DNA of 64,000 nucleotides. Source: Membranipora membranacea. Lineage: Eukaryota; Bryozoa; Gymnolaemata; Cheilostomatida; Membraniporidae. This document shows positions 36,773 to 50,351 of the stretch, in pieces. Each line of letters opens with the position of its first letter. Position 1 is the stretch's first letter. Made by a program: the position numbers and the translations under genes. The notes beneath the pieces are model-generated. The model was given only the letters and a program-made list of their open reading frames with translations, did not search any database and was not told the DNA's origin. The stretch covers positions 16,799,387 to 16,863,386 of the forward strand of contig OU612069.1 in the NCBI GenBank assembly GCA_914767715.1, read 5' to 3'.

Positions 36773-38430
36773 TATATACCGCGGAGGAGGGAGTCAGACC
36801 GTCTATCAGAGCAAACCGTCTAAGACAAAGACCTAAAGGAGCTGATAGAGATAAGAAATGGGCTCATCATTGCACAGGATGTGAGTATATGAAATATACT
36901 GGACAGGCAGGCAACGCCTTCAATTAAATCTACTCTTTACCTAGTACCTTCTTCCTAAGCTATTTAGCATTGTCCAAGCAAGTAGAGGATTGCTGATCAT
37001 TAACCGAGATATTGCTGCCTTGGCACTAAGGCAGCTGATATTTCCCCGCCCATGTTTTGGGATAAGGGGCGTGATAAGACACCTGATTTTAATTAACTTA
37101 CCAGCCAGCCCCTTACCCCATTTGGCTTGTTACCATGGTGTTGTGGGATATCTACCTCCCTCTGGTCAGTGCATGTGAGTTTTTGGTCATGTTCTAGAGA
37201 AGGCGACACTACTTTTTGCTAATAAGGTTCAATTGGTATTAATTGCAGGCGGATCACGCAACATCGATAGAGTACTGGGTACAGAATGTTGAGACAGGTC
37301 AAGCTGGTAAGATGGCCAATGAGACTGTCGCTGAGGCCCCCTCAGCAGAACAAAGAATAAAGGTAAGCTTGTGAGGGAAAAATATTCCACAGAAAAACTA
37401 CATCCTATACTATAAAGCCCCAAAATAGTCCAAATAAAATTGTTTTTACTTAACACAACAGCTGCCTCCAAATTTTTCTTTTTTACTACATGGATATTCT
37501 TACTCAGGACAAAATTCCCTTCGATTTGATATATGATGTTGCTTTGTTCCTTCTGATATCACGAACCGTCAAAAAAAAAGATGATCTGTCCATTGACCAT
37601 GCAGTGTGTAGAGCCAGTTTACCTCTAGTAGATTAGGCAATTTCACCAATGACTCTCCCTCTGACTGCATATGATCCTGAGATAATTGTGTACTGTGTAC
37701 CCCATATAATATTTGGCAAAAGTTAACAAAACGCATACTACAACTTTTTAATTCCTCAGTCAAATAGCAGTGTGTCAAGCAAACACATTATGATGGTCAA
37801 ACATCTAGACTAGCCAATGTGTTGGCTCTGATATGCTGTTGGGAGGGAGAGAGCCAATGTCAGGTCAGATGGTACTTCCCTGAAAGTACCTATTGATATA
37901 TGGTAAATTTGAAAGTAATACAGTTTCACTTTTAATTTCACTTACACTTATACTTACACCAATCAGTTCAGAGCCAATACATTGGCTACCTCTAGACTCC
38001 AAACATTTGTCTTATTGTTACTTGTAGAAAGATTTCAAGGAGAAAAAGTCACTATAGATAGGTGAGATGATTGGAGGCGGTACATTTGGTATTGTGTATA
38101 AAGGTCGGCTCACTGATGGCAAGAACGAGAAGGAACTGTGCATTAAACAGGTATATAATACCCTCCCTGAAGAAAATTTATCATCCCCTCTCTTGGTACT
38201 GTAACAGTCGGACTAACTTGGGATGATTGTCCTTCCGACCTCATATAGTATTACCTAACTCAAGCAGCATATCTCATTTCACGATAGCTTTATGACCAAA
38301 TTGCATCTTGACAAATGTTGGAACTTTTTCAATCAGGCAAAGAATGGAGGTGTGCTGGCTCTGATAAGTGAACATGAGATATTATAATGCTGGAGAAATC
38401 TCCTCATGACAACATCATTAATCGACTGTT
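36773..38430 (+). pseudogene. Protein-kinase N-lobe fragment (receptor-kinase-like), decayed
   Basis: Exon-like blocks join in phase 0: 36,773-36,880, 37,249-37,362, 38,058-38,150 (or from 38,028) and 38,337-about 38,430. The third encodes a glycine-rich loop, IGGGTFGIVYKG, and a candidate ATP-binding lysine in LCIK. The fourth starts in frame and resembles the alpha-C helix to beta-4 region (SPHDNII), but TAA at 38,385 interrupts it and the remainder continues two bases out of frame. The first block contains TAA at 36,821-36,823. TAG at 38,055-38,057 may be intronic if the later acceptor is used. The HRD, DFG and C-lobe parts were not found before 43,797. The loop favours a tyrosine-kinase-like member, but subfamily is undecided. 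Most likely a truncated pseudogene. Confidence 0.65.
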
Positions 38431-38709
38431 TTTGGCACAGTGGAATGAATTTAGGAATCTTGGATTGGATATCTTTCCAGGTGTGTAGAACAACTCCAAA
38501 TGTAAGCGAATGGGATCTTGATCTAAAAAAAAACATTAGTATGATTTTATGTGCTATTTAAGGGCAGCAAAAAGGGACCTATTGACAGCAAGTCCTGCAT
38601 TATTTGTAATTTGAATAAGGAACATTCACATTTTCTAGGGTGATTAAAGTTATCGTAGCGCTTTTGGGCTTGAGATATTTGCTGGCGTAAATAAAATTGT
38701 ATTAGTCTT

Positions 38710-38801
38710 CCTCGAATTGCGCGCAACAGAATGCTGAAAAACACCTTAAAACGCCTCTTAAATTGGCTGTTTTTCGGCATTCTGTTGCGCGCAATTCAAG
38801 G
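38710..38801. repeat. 34-bp-arm hairpin
   Basis: The arms 38,710-38,743 and 38,768-38,801 are near-perfect reverse complements (tip around GAATTGCGCGCAACAGAATGC) with a loop of about 24 nt. Probably a miniature foldback element. Confidence 0.9.
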
Positions 38802-41800
38802 AAAACTGAAATGTTATGCCATATTCTGTTGGCATTTACAGCTTATATTATGAACTTTTATTGACCACCGATCAATGCATGAAGCAAATAAGACCATGTT
38901 TCTGATATGCTTTTTCAAAGCGGCTCCGTATGTGAGACTTTTTAAAAAACATTGTCTTGTCTGACGTGATGGAAAAATGATGCAAAATGTATTTACCTTT
39001 GATGGTCTATGCTGATCTTGATACATTTGTTATACTGCTGAAATTTGTGGTGTGTGTCATTTAAACAGCAATATATTGGGAAAAAGCAAAAAAATTGGCC
39101 CTTATTTATTTGAACTGTCTCAAATAGTTACTTAAAATTTGAAGTTATCTACTCAGGTCGGGTGTGTAGATAACTCTATACAACAACAAAAAAGTGTTAC
39201 AGGCGTCTGATCTGGGATCACAAGGTCCTGAGTTCGAGCCCACACCGGGTGCATTGTTTGTCTAGAAAAAATGATCACCTTCATATACTATTAAACTCGA
39301 TGGCTTAGATCTTATAGGTATTTATGAACAGCAATTTTTTTGTCCAGTACAGTTGTTTTGAAGAATTTATTCTGAAAATGAGAGTTTAAAAATTAAAGAT
39401 TGCTCTATTTTTCTCAGCAGCTTTGACAGCTTTGTGTGCGGGGAGCCCCCAGAATTTTCATTAAATATACTGCCTCTACTGAGATTGAGTCCATTTGATG
39501 ACTGTGTTAGGTTTTGGATGCAAAATATTTATAAGCTTGATTTGGAGTTTGATGGGTAAAACCGTGACATTGACTATATCAACATCTCTTAATCATCACT
39601 TATAGCATGATATTATGGCATTCAAGTGCTACGTGTCAGTGAGTTTTTAGACCTTTTAATTCAATGGCATCATGTGACCAACTCTGGCCTTTAATCAGCT
39701 TCTCATTACTTTTCTTTTATTGATATGCATGCAGTCTGATCTATTTTGCAGTTGTTTTGGTTAACACGGTGTTAAAAGAATGTGATCAACTACCTTTCAA
39801 GTTCATCAAAAACTACTTGGAGGCAGACAAGTGTTAAGATGCCGAGTATGATGGAACCCACTACCAAACGTGTTTTAACCATCAACTAATGATAAGTCCA
39901 TTGCTGTGATAGGCGATGTCTCTCTCTCTCACACCTGCACCTGATTCATCTTAGCTCAAGACAATCACTATGCTCATCAAGATTAATCTAATGTTTTTCA
40001 CTGAGCCTGTTGGCTTAATTTTTGTGAGACCTCTGTGTTAATAATGTTGTCAGGACCAATTCTACTACTTCTCTCGATATTGAGAAATGTTTCTATGCAA
40101 TATTTCACAACAATGCAAACTAATATGCCATCTACTCTAAGTGCCATTTTTATTTTTATATCCTGATAACTTTCCGCCACTCGTCCCCAATCAGTTTGCT
40201 GTGTTTTTTTTTCTTATATGCAGTTCCATGTCATCTGCCCTTAGATATAGTTTAGTTTAATGATATTTTCAGTTGATTGCGAGACTTATTTTCCCACTTA
40301 TATTTTTACTGTTTTTAGAAATATCCTGTTCTCAATAAAATTAGACCAAAAAGGTAACCAATACTCCATAACACCTTGATCAAACCAGTGCTCCGACGAC
40401 TTAGCTAACATGATCCATGCTCTCCAAGCTTATAACCGTTTAGTTCCGTTGTTTTGATCCAAATAATCTTTCCAAAGAAACATACAGGTCTCCCCCAGCA
40501 TCAAATGTGGATGGACGTAGAATGCATAATAAGCCTAGACAGGACACCGTATACTAATAGATTGAGGTACTTAATTGGGGGTGACATTATGACATTGAAT
40601 TGTCCAGTAGCAATGATTTTACCATTGATTCAAAGTTCCAAGTCAAGTTTTTTTGTTGAAATCTGAAACTCGGTTACATCAGTATCCAAACAGTACCTCC
40701 TGATATATATATATATGTATATGTATGTATACATTTCCATGGCAACAACCATCATCCGAAGATGTTCTCCCTGATTTGCAAAAAAATCAAGGGAATAAAA
40801 CTCATTTCAATGAAAACAAATGGTTTGACAATTTGCCTGCGGCTGTGCTTGCGGCTGGGGTACGTTGTCCTTGGGTTGGTGTATTTGCTGTGTGTTTGTA
40901 GCACTGACCTGATTGGTCGCATGGTGGTGATAATTGGTTTGCTTGCCTTGGTGTGGGGTCTATTGTTTGCACTACTGCATTGCCCTTCAGTGTGGATTTG
41001 GTTATCTATTAATGAGCATCTCTCTTCAGTTATACTATAATTGAATTTTCCTTAATTTTACCTGTGATTTATTGAGTGATAGGAGTTGACGAGAGCCTCC
41101 TGGATCACTGAGAGAGGTGAGATCTTGTATTGCATTATTATTTTCATGTTTATTGATGCTCACATTACTGATATTATTGATGTCAGATTTTTTGTTGTCA
41201 ATGATTTGATGTCATTATCATTGTCATTGGTATTTATGCCATTTATCAGAACTGAACTTATGAAATGGTTTTTCTCTTATTTCAGTTTTACAACATATAT
41301 CGTTATAATATAACACATCAAACCGTAACTCAACCCAGAAACCTGGTTCTACACACCCCTATAACACCCACAAAACAATTATTACAACAAACATACGCTG
41401 CCCTGCAGCTACAGACAATGCAATTTAAATGTATGTATGATGCTGACATCACGACAGTAAAACACTTAATTTCCTGTTAATGGTACAGAAACAAACATCA
41501 TCTTCCTCCTGTAGCAATCTGGCCACCGATTTCTTGAATAAAGTCAAATCTTAGCAAACATAAAAGTTGTATTATTGATAGTTATTTGGAGTTGTGTTCT
41601 TCATCCACATGAAGCCACAACTCTGAGCAAAAGTATCATCTATGATTACCACCGCTACTTCAAATGCCACATATAGTGCAGGATTAATTCCATTACTAAA
41701 AAAGGACTCTAGAACCCAAAGATCAAATGCCTCTCCTCTTTCCCTCGAATAATCAAATGCCATCCTTCTTTCATTCCCAAACTGTATTCTTTGTCCGACC

Positions 41801-41892
41801 TCCTCGACTTGTGGGGTGTGGTCATAGAGTATATCTATATATTATATACTATGGTGTACAGGAATCCGCGACAACTTAGCCAGAGCCAAACT
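38802..41892. other. Intergenic DNA without recognised genes
   Basis: It contains a tRNA-like SINE piece (39,190-39,262) and a TATATG run near 40,705-40,730. A 92-codon hydrophobic frame at 40,762-41,040 has no supporting context. No kinase C-lobe is found. Confidence 0.5.
39190..39262 (+). mobile_element. tRNA-derived SINE fragment
   Basis: A canonical B-box (GAGTTCGAGCCC) is followed by an acceptor-side segment (CACCGGGTGCA). GGATCACAAGGTCCT precedes it. The 5' half is degenerate and no body is delimited. Confidence 0.55.
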
Positions 41893-42055
41893 TAGCGCAA
41901 GCTCGGGCAAAGTTTGGCTCAGGCTAAGTTTGGCTCAGGCTTAGTTTGGCTCGGGCTAAGTTTAGCTCAGGCTGAGTTTGGCTTGAGCTAATTTGGCTCG
42001 GTTTAAGTTTGGACGGGGCTAAGTTTGGACAGGGCTAAGTTCGGACAGGGCCAAG
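41893..42055. repeat. About 17-bp minisatellite (GGCTAAGTTTGG-related)
   Basis: Nine or more degenerate units of AAGTTTGGCTCAGGCT type occur in tandem, drifting towards AAGTTTGGACAGGGCT at the right end. Confidence 0.9.
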
Positions 42056-43797
42056 TGATCGCGATTCCGTGTACAGTATATAACAACTATATGAATGTGG
42101 TTGATTGTTAAAAGAATGCCATTACCAGAAGACTGGGGCAGAGTCTGATAACTTCCACTCATCTGTTGAGAGAACTTTTGATGCGTATGTCCAACTTACT
42201 ATTGGCAAATTGGGATTATCTACTGTATTATCCACAATGTTTCATATCAGCCTCATGTCATTTCTGCAGCAAAATGGAAAAAGTAGTTTTACTTTAATGA
42301 AAGTACCTCTTTGCAACCATCTTGGCTTTGCCTCGGCTATAAATAGTATCAGACCAAGGAGTTAGGGTCACTCTCATTCTAACTCTTTGATCAGACTCAA
42401 CTTAATTTCTGCATCCACATTTTCTAATGTGCTCTTTATAGTCTTGCATGTTTTTTTAAATCATATCATTATTTTTGTTCATGAGTGTTTTGAGTATCAT
42501 AACATTTTATGTAAGGTTCAATATCCACCATTGCCATAAGCTCAAAGAATTTACCAGAAACAACTGTCAAACCTTACCCTGTCAATTATGCCAATGAGGA
42601 TTCATTTCTGCCACTTTTCGCATTGGCTGCCACCAATCTAAATAACCTTCTGTGAAATTTGAATAGTCTAATACAAGTGAATACTTATTTATGAATATTT
42701 TGATAAGGACCGATCAATTACACATCAAATAGATTCTAGAACTACTTTATCAATGATTGCTGTCGATCTGGTACTATTATGATTTCTCTGATCGGTTCTA
42801 ACTTTGAGTTGTACCAATTACAGTTTTGCCGTCTCGCGGGGACTTTCAACGAATGCGGGGCGTATTTCAGGGATTTTACAAACAGCAACTTGTTTTTTGG
42901 TTGTACTGTGCAATGCAAGTGATTTTGGTAATAAAACCCTGATGACTAGTGAACAGAAGTAATCACTGAATAGGATATTCAGGGTGGGCAGCTTTGTTTA
43001 AGGGTGTAAAATCCAGATATTGATCACTCCCTTTGTCTGCATTGTCAAAAACAAACATCTGAACAAGGAGTCACATTCTTCCTTGATTAGAAAAGGCAGC
43101 TTTGAATCATGAGTCCTCTGAGTATGGAGTTATTTTCTTCTTTGGTAGGGGAAGATAATTTCGAATTACAGTTACATTTTCGAATTAAATGAGTCTAAAA
43201 ACAATTGGCTGGGACCACAGTCAGGTGTCTGAATTAACAGGAATTTCGAATGATCAGGATTCGAATTAACCAGCTTACACTTTACACTGTGTTTTCATGT
43301 AAATTCACAGCTTGAGCAGAGTTGTCACCTCTAGAAATCTGCATCTGTGCCCGCAGCCCAAACAATATACTTGTACCGATAGGCTGAGATTGAGATATGT
43401 CTTATGTCAGCGATAAGTTTTTAAAGTTCAATCCTACGAGGACCATGTTGCAATGATTTCCTTCACTTGTCTCAGCATGTTGGAAGGACAGCCTTTTATG
43501 AGGAACTGCTGTTTAAAAAATTCATTTAATTCCATTCCTTCTTTTTCACACGGCCTTATTTGTCAAGATACCTTTAAGGCCATCGTGATATTTTAAGTGT
43601 ATTGTAAAAGCGATAAAATTATAAGCAACAATTGCAATCCTGTACACACATAAAATATGATTTTATCACCAGATCCTTTAAAAATATAATTGGCAAATTT
43701 AAGTAGGGCACAGCTAGTAGGATGTGGAAACAGGTACATATCTCATCTCATTGTTTACATTGGCATACGTGAATATTGAAACGACTAGAATATGAGC
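42056..43797. other. Intergenic DNA without recognised genes
   Basis: This lies downstream of NTase-TPR copy 2. Only short chance frames are seen. Confidence 0.5.
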
Positions 43798-46700
43798 TTA
43801 TGCATTGTCAAGATTATTCAGTGACCTAGCGATATCAGAATTATCACTAGTCTCACTATGTATTCGCTTATGCATTTCCAACGATAGCCTCTGGTATTCT
43901 TTAGCTTTGTCATACTCATTCGTTGCTTGGTATATGGAACCTAGATCCTTCAGTGACACAGCGATATCAGGGTGATCGTTATTCTCACCGTGTATACGCT
44001 TCTTCATTTCTAGAGATAGTCTGTGGTATTCTTCAGCTTTGTGATACACATTCATTGCGTGGTATGTGTTTCCCAGTTCATTGAGTGACACAGCAATATC
44101 AGAGCGGTCACTATTCTCCCCATGTATACGCTTACGCATTTCTAGTGATAGTCTGTGGTATTCTGCTGCTTTGTTATACTCATTCATTGCGTGGTATGTG
44201 TTTCCCAGGTTATAAAGTGACACAGCAATAGCAGAGTGATCACTATTCTCACCGTGTATACGCTTACGCATTTCTAGTGATAGTCTGTAGTATTCCTCAG
44301 CTTTGTGATACTCATTCATTGCTTTGTATGTGGTACCCAGGTTATTCAGTGACACATAAATATCAGAATGGTCACTATTCTCACCGTGTATACGCTTCTC
44401 CATTTCTAGCGATAGTCTGTGGTATTCTGCTGCTTTGTTATACTCATTCATTGCGTGGTATGTGTTTCCCAGGTTATAAAGTGACACAGCAATAGCAGAG
44501 TGGTCACTATTCTCACCGTGTATACGCTTCTCCATTTCTAGCGATAGTCTGTGGTATTCTGCTGCTTTGTTATACTCATTCATTGCGTGGTATGTGTTTC
44601 CCAGGTTATAAAGTGACACAGCAATATCAGAGTGATCACTATTCTCCCCGTGTATACGCTTACGCATTTCTAGCGATAGTCTGTAGTATTCCTCAGCTTT
44701 GTTATACTCATTCATTGCGTGGTATGTGTTTCCCAGGTTATAAAGTGACACAGCAATATCAGAGCGGTCACTATTCTCCCCATGTATACGCTTACGCATT
44801 TCTAGTGATAGTCTGTGGTATTCTGCTGCTTTGTTATACTCATTCATTGCGTGGTATGTGTTTCCAAGGTTATTCAGTGACCAAGCAATATCAGAGTGGT
44901 CACTATTCTCCCCGTGTATACGCTTCTCCATTTCTAGTGATAGTCTGTGGTATTCTACTGCTTTGTCATAATCCTTCATTGCGTGGTATGTGTTTCCAAG
45001 GTCATTAAGTAACACAGCAATATCAGAGTGGTCACTATTCTCACCATGTATACGCTTCTCCATTTCTAGTGATAGTCTGTGGTATTCTGCTGCTTTGTTA
45101 TACTCATGCATTGCGCAGTATGTGTTTCCCAGGTTATTCAGTGACAGAGCAATATTGGAGCGGTCACTATTCTCACCATGTATACGCTTACGCATATCTA
45201 GTGATAGTCTGTGGTATTCTACTGCTTTGTCATAATCCTTCATTGCGTGGTATGTGTTTCCAAGGTCATTAAGTAACACAGCAATATCAGAGTGGTCACT
45301 ATTCTCACCATGTATACGCTTCTCCATTTCTAGTGATAGTCTGTGGTATTCTGCTGCTTTGTTATACTCATGCATTGCGCAGTATGTGTTTCCCAGGTTA
45401 TTCAGTGACAGAGCAATATTGGAGCGGTCACTATTCTCACCATGTATACGCTTACGCATTTCTAGTGATAGTCTGTGGTATTCTGCTGCTTTGTAATACT
45501 CATTCATTGCTTTGTATGTGTTTCCCAGTTTACTAAGTGATATAGCGATATCAGAGTGGTCACTATTCTCACCATGTATACGCTTCTCCATTTCTAGCGA
45601 TAGATTGTGGTATTCTGCTGCTTTGTTATACTCATTCATTGCATGGTATGTGGTACCTAGATTTTTCAGTGACAGAGCAATATTGGAGTGGTCACTAGTC
45701 TCACCATGTACACGCTTACGCATTTCTAACGATAGTCTGTGGTATTCTTCAGCTTTGTGATACTCATTCATTGCTTCGTATGTGTTTCCCAGGTTATTCA
45801 GTGACACAGCAATATCAGAGTGGTCACTATTCTCACCGTGTATACGCTTACGCATTTCTAGTGATAGTCTGTAGTATTCTGCAGCTTTGTTATACTCGTT
45901 CATTGCTTCGTATGTGTTTCCCAGGTCATTAAGTGACACAGCAATATCAGAGTGGTCACTATTCTCACCGTGTATACGCTTACGCATTTCTAGTGATAGT
46001 CTGTAGTATTCTGCAGCTGTGTTATACTCGTTCATTGCTTCGTATGTGTTTCCCAGGTCATTAAGCAACACAGCAATATCAGAGTGGTCACTATTCTCAC
46101 CATGTATACGCTTCTCCATTTCTAGTGATAGTCTGTGGTATTCTGCTGCTTTGTCATAATCCTTCATTGCGTGGTATGTGTTTCCAAGGTCATTAAGTAA
46201 CACAGCAATATCAGAGTGGTCACTATTCTCACCATGTATACGCTTCTCCATTTCTAGTGATAGTCTGTGGTATTCTGCTGCTTTGTTATACTCATGCATT
46301 GCGCAGTATGTGTTTCCCAGGTTATTCAGTGACAGAGCAATATTGGAGCGGTCACTATTCTCACCATGTATACGCTTACGCATTTCTAGTGATAGTCTGT
46401 GGTATTCTTCTGCTTTGTAATACTCATGCATTGCGCAGTATGTGTTTCCCAGTTTACTAAGTGATATAGCGATATCAGAGTGGTCACTATTCTCCCCGTG
46501 CAAACGCTTACGCATTTCTAGCGATAGTTTTAAGTTTTTTGTAGCTGAATCATATTGCCGCATTTCAAGCATTATATATCCTTGGTAAGATACAGCATCT
46601 GACATGTCTGCACAAAAGACATTTTCACTGTATACACGCCTGTACATGTCTATCGATGAAATCATGCACTCTTCAGCTGCGCACAAATCACCTAAATTAA

Positions 46701-49700
46701 TGTAGTTTTCTCCCATCACTTTTAGTAAGAGAGCTATCCTTGGATGATCAACAGTCTCACCATAAATCCTGCTGTAGGTTACCCTGGATCTCCTAAAGTA
46801 AATTTTAGCATTATCGTAATGATGTTGGTTATAAAAGTCTAACCCTATTACATAATATCCATGTGCAGCTTCAGGTACTAAACTCTCCTCTCCGTACAGA
46901 TGTTCAAACATACTCTGATATCTTCTGCTGTATTTGACTGAGGTCACCTGGTCATGCTGTTCATGGTACAAATAGGCCAGTGCCTCTATACATTCAAGCA
47001 ATGATGATGTTGGATACTGTAATATTTTTAGTCTTTCCTCAGTGGATAGATTTTGTAGGTCAACACTTATGGTGCTTGCATGAGGACTGTCAATCTGATC
47101 ACCATAATAATCATACTTCACTTCTTGGCACGCCTTTATATAAAAAAATTGAAGGGCTTTGAGGAGATACTTCTCAGCTTTGTCACATTGTCTCAAATCA
47201 ACATATAAGCGCCCTATGCTAAGCAAGTAATCTCCTGATGATTCTTCACCCACACCCTCCAAAGTGTTGAGTGCAGCGATCCGATCTCCTAGATGACGCT
47301 GGCAGGTAGCGATCCTAAGACACACTGATTTGGTCTTGTAGTATTTATCATTCTCTCTGAGATGAATGAGAACTTCCAGAGCTTGCCTGAAGTAAAAGTT
47401 ATCTGTGAAAATATTTGCTACCAGATACCTTATTTCTTGATTACAAATGGCGCTGTGACTACCAAGCCAGTCTAGAATGTTCTCCTCGGCTAAGTGCTGT
47501 ATTGGCCCGAAGTGCTCATTCAGCAAATTGAATGCTAGCATTGTGTGACCAGTATGCTGGAGTGTCGATATCTTGCGTAGGAATGTCTGGTCATTCGCAT
47601 TCGCTGTTGTTTTATAACCCATACACACAGTACCCAATTGATCAGCGTTTACTTCCCCTAGTTTATCCTTTAAAGGAACCATCATATCAGCTAGTGCCAG
47701 GATAAGACCTGTGTGAACATACAATCTATTCCCAGGTGAATTACAATCAACCTTTAATTTTGTAGTTTCTGTTGTTTGCTTCTCTGCTGTTGAAATCCTG
47801 TCATCTTGAGAGTCATGGTACAGGTAAGCTGAAAGTCTGACAAAACAGGCAACAGCAAGCTGAAAGATCAATGATTTATACAAATCCTCTGATATTTTCC
47901 CAGTGGAGTGCAGGCGTTCTGCAGTTGTCCATGCATCTTTTCCAAACACCTGATGGATCACTGCCAGATCATACAACAGTATTGATGGAAATCTGTAGAG
48001 TTGCCTCTTCACGTCTACTGTATAGGCTTGATTCAGCAAGCGATCATCAGGGGTAAAGTCAAACTTCTTCATATCGTTTGCCAGCATGTCTATATTTGCA
48101 TTTGCCCGTGCTTCACTGAGCTTGATAGACTGTATGAATTCCTTGAGGGTAGAAAGTAGGTTACTATTCCTATTAGAATATACCTCTGTCATATAGGAGA
48201 GCATCGCTGTAAGATCACCTTTCAGGGAGTCTTTTGTAGGGTTCTTCAGTACATGCTCATATGCAATGCCTAAATCACTGGGAGTAGTTATGAAACTGCA
48301 TTTATTACTGTTCTGTCCATTACCTGTTGGTATGTTGCCAGCCTCTGCAGACAAGCCGTCGATTTTGAATCCATTCTTTGATTCGTCGTCAAACCACCCA
48401 TTCAGTTCTTCAATTGCCATATACTTAAGCTTAGTTTCCCCGAGATTACCTATTAGAAAATAGCTGGTCATTGCTAATTTCCTGAAATAGTCTTCAGTCT
48501 GCGGTGTTTTCTTCTTGATTAGAAATATGTATTCGAGATCAGAGTACGGGGTTGCCTCCCCTCGAGCTAGTGAGCCTATAGCTATAACTGAAAATCCACA
48601 TGGTGGTTCCTGGACCAGAGTTTCCACACTTTTATCTATGATAGTGTGAACAAAGTCGATCATTCTCTCCGTGCATAGTGTGGATACTGTTTGAGCAGAA
48701 TCAACTAGCTGTCCCATCATATCTTCCGTTGGCATTGGTTCTTCTGAATTCACATCAAATCGCATGGATAGTTCGTCAGTTACTTGGTTTTGAATTCGAA
48801 CCTCATCTCGTATCTTATGTAGATTGCTGAGAAGATCAGTAGTTATTTCCTGCTGTTGATCATAGCTGATCACAGCTGATCCCTTCCAAAATGTCTGCTG
48901 AACCTGGAATACTCTTTCTTTCCAGCCGTCATATCTTGGTTTTCTCACTGACACAGAGTTGAAGAGTGTGTGCGCCTGTAAAATGAAAACATGATTGAGA
49001 TAACTTTGCGTTTGGATTCTGTTTTTCATAGTGTGGTGGATTTTTCACCGCAGCTGGACAGTAAAAATTTATTTCACTTAAATTCATGTTGTAATCATGT
49101 TATTTGTCTTCCTGTTAGGAGGACTCATCATTTTAGTAAATTTTCTAATTTTAATTTTATCAAACCCACCCAGTATTTTCAATTTCATAGCCATGGAATT
49201 TTCCTTAGCAGTAAAATTTTTCACATGCCTCACAGGATCATTGTTAACCTAAATACTATGTTTTAACAATGATTTTAATAACTCAACACTAGTGGAATCA
49301 AATCAACTAGTATTTTGCAGCTGAAGCTGCCACACCTTATATTTTAAACAAATCAATAGAAAACAATACAGTGCCATAGGGAGTTAAACCCACTGAAGTA
49401 AGTGTTCTTGAGTTCTGCCTGCTGGCTGACCTCCCTGCCTTGTCATAAATTTGCCTTGTACTCTGTTGCTTGGCTGTTGTTTGGCACACTTGTCTTGCCA
49501 GATAAATTAGGTTACTATCTTGTCCATATCCCCTTCAATTTATCTTGCCTGATAAAATAGCTTACTAGTTTGTCCATATCCCCCTTCCCCAATTTGTCTT
49601 GCCTGGTAAATTAGGTCACTAGCTGTCCATACCCCCTCCCAGATCGCCAGATAAATAAAGTTTCTATATTTCTCCATATCTCCCTCCTCCCAAATTCAGT

Positions 49701-50351
49701 CCCAAAGTCAGGTCAATAGTATCCCACTAAGATAGAGTCAGCGTACTTGTTACATTCCGACAAATATAGTGTCGGCGATTCCCACTTGATCGGACATTGA
49801 ATTTGAATATTGCTTCACAATCAGCAGCATCTTTATATCAATTATTTCTTCTTTAAAAACATTTTTTTGCCTAAAATTAAAAAAAATCACACTGCTCAGG
49901 ACAAGCTGCTCAATCTATTATAATTTTCAAACTCAAAATCAGATCAGAATGGATGAAATTATTGACAGAAAACCTGGATTTTAGACAGTAAATCAACAAT
50001 AGCATCATTGCTTCTACACCTTCCAATGTCGTTACGTCGCCCACAATTAAATGCCTCAATGCTAATGCTGCATATTGTGTCCTGTCTAGGTTTTATTAAG
50101 TCTATGGTAAGAGCACTGATTAGTTTTATTACACCAACAGATTGCTGTCCTCATGCTTCGGATAATTTTATTATTTTATTATAGCTTACCCTCAGACAAT
50201 CTGTCCAGTCGTCAGTTTTCTGATATTTCTTGTAATAAAACTCTGCTAGTCGTACCAAGTGCTTCACTTGGACCTCCAGATTATATTTACCTCCTACGCT
50301 ACAGGAGTAATCCCTCTTGAACTCGTGTAAATAATCCTCGTTATAAATCAT
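43798..50351 (-). CDS. Nucleotidyltransferase-TPR protein, copy 2
   Basis: Two exons join in phase 0: 50,190-50,351 (54 codons, ATG directly after a TTTCAG acceptor, GTAAGC donor) and 43,798-48,975, ending TAA. Earlier exons are possible. The main-exon frame stays open to 49,029; numbering from that ATG gives 1,743 residues. On it, G152-S153 and D164-x-E166 form the Pol-beta-type nucleotidyltransferase motif, with D224-G as a candidate third acidic residue. Degenerate TPR helices follow from about residue 560. From 846 come 20 full 44-residue TPR units and a partial 21st. TPRs of kinesin-light-chain/nephrocystin-3 type normally bind peptides. The nucleotidyl substrate is unknown, and DUF294/GlnD relatives are the nearest I can name. 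The motif residues are intact, so catalysis is plausible. No transmembrane segment is seen. Confidence 0.9.
43855..46494 (-). repeat. TPR-coding tandem array, copy 2 (20 x 132 bp)
   Basis: Twenty 132-bp units encode 44 residues each, beginning ENSD and ending RIHG. Units 9-10 are almost repeated by units 11-12, and units 2, 9 and 11 encode the same peptide, so a higher-order two-unit duplication is visible. Substitutions cluster at a few sites (R/E/K before KRIHG; E/H/C/K after NTY), while structural residues stay fixed. Confidence 0.95.
49489..49690. repeat. Degenerate 50-55-bp minisatellite (copy 2)
   Basis: Paralogue of 4,574-4,775 in the same intron, with a shorter C-run and a few substitutions. 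Confidence 0.7.

Noticed and set aside
40762-41040. 92-codon hydrophobic frame resembling two membrane helices
   Set aside because: Leu/Val-rich from TTG/GTG-biased DNA; no homology recognised and no promoter or neighbour to support it.
44277-46460. Plus-strand frames across the TPR array, copy 2
   Set aside because: Same antisense effect; no independent start or splice context.
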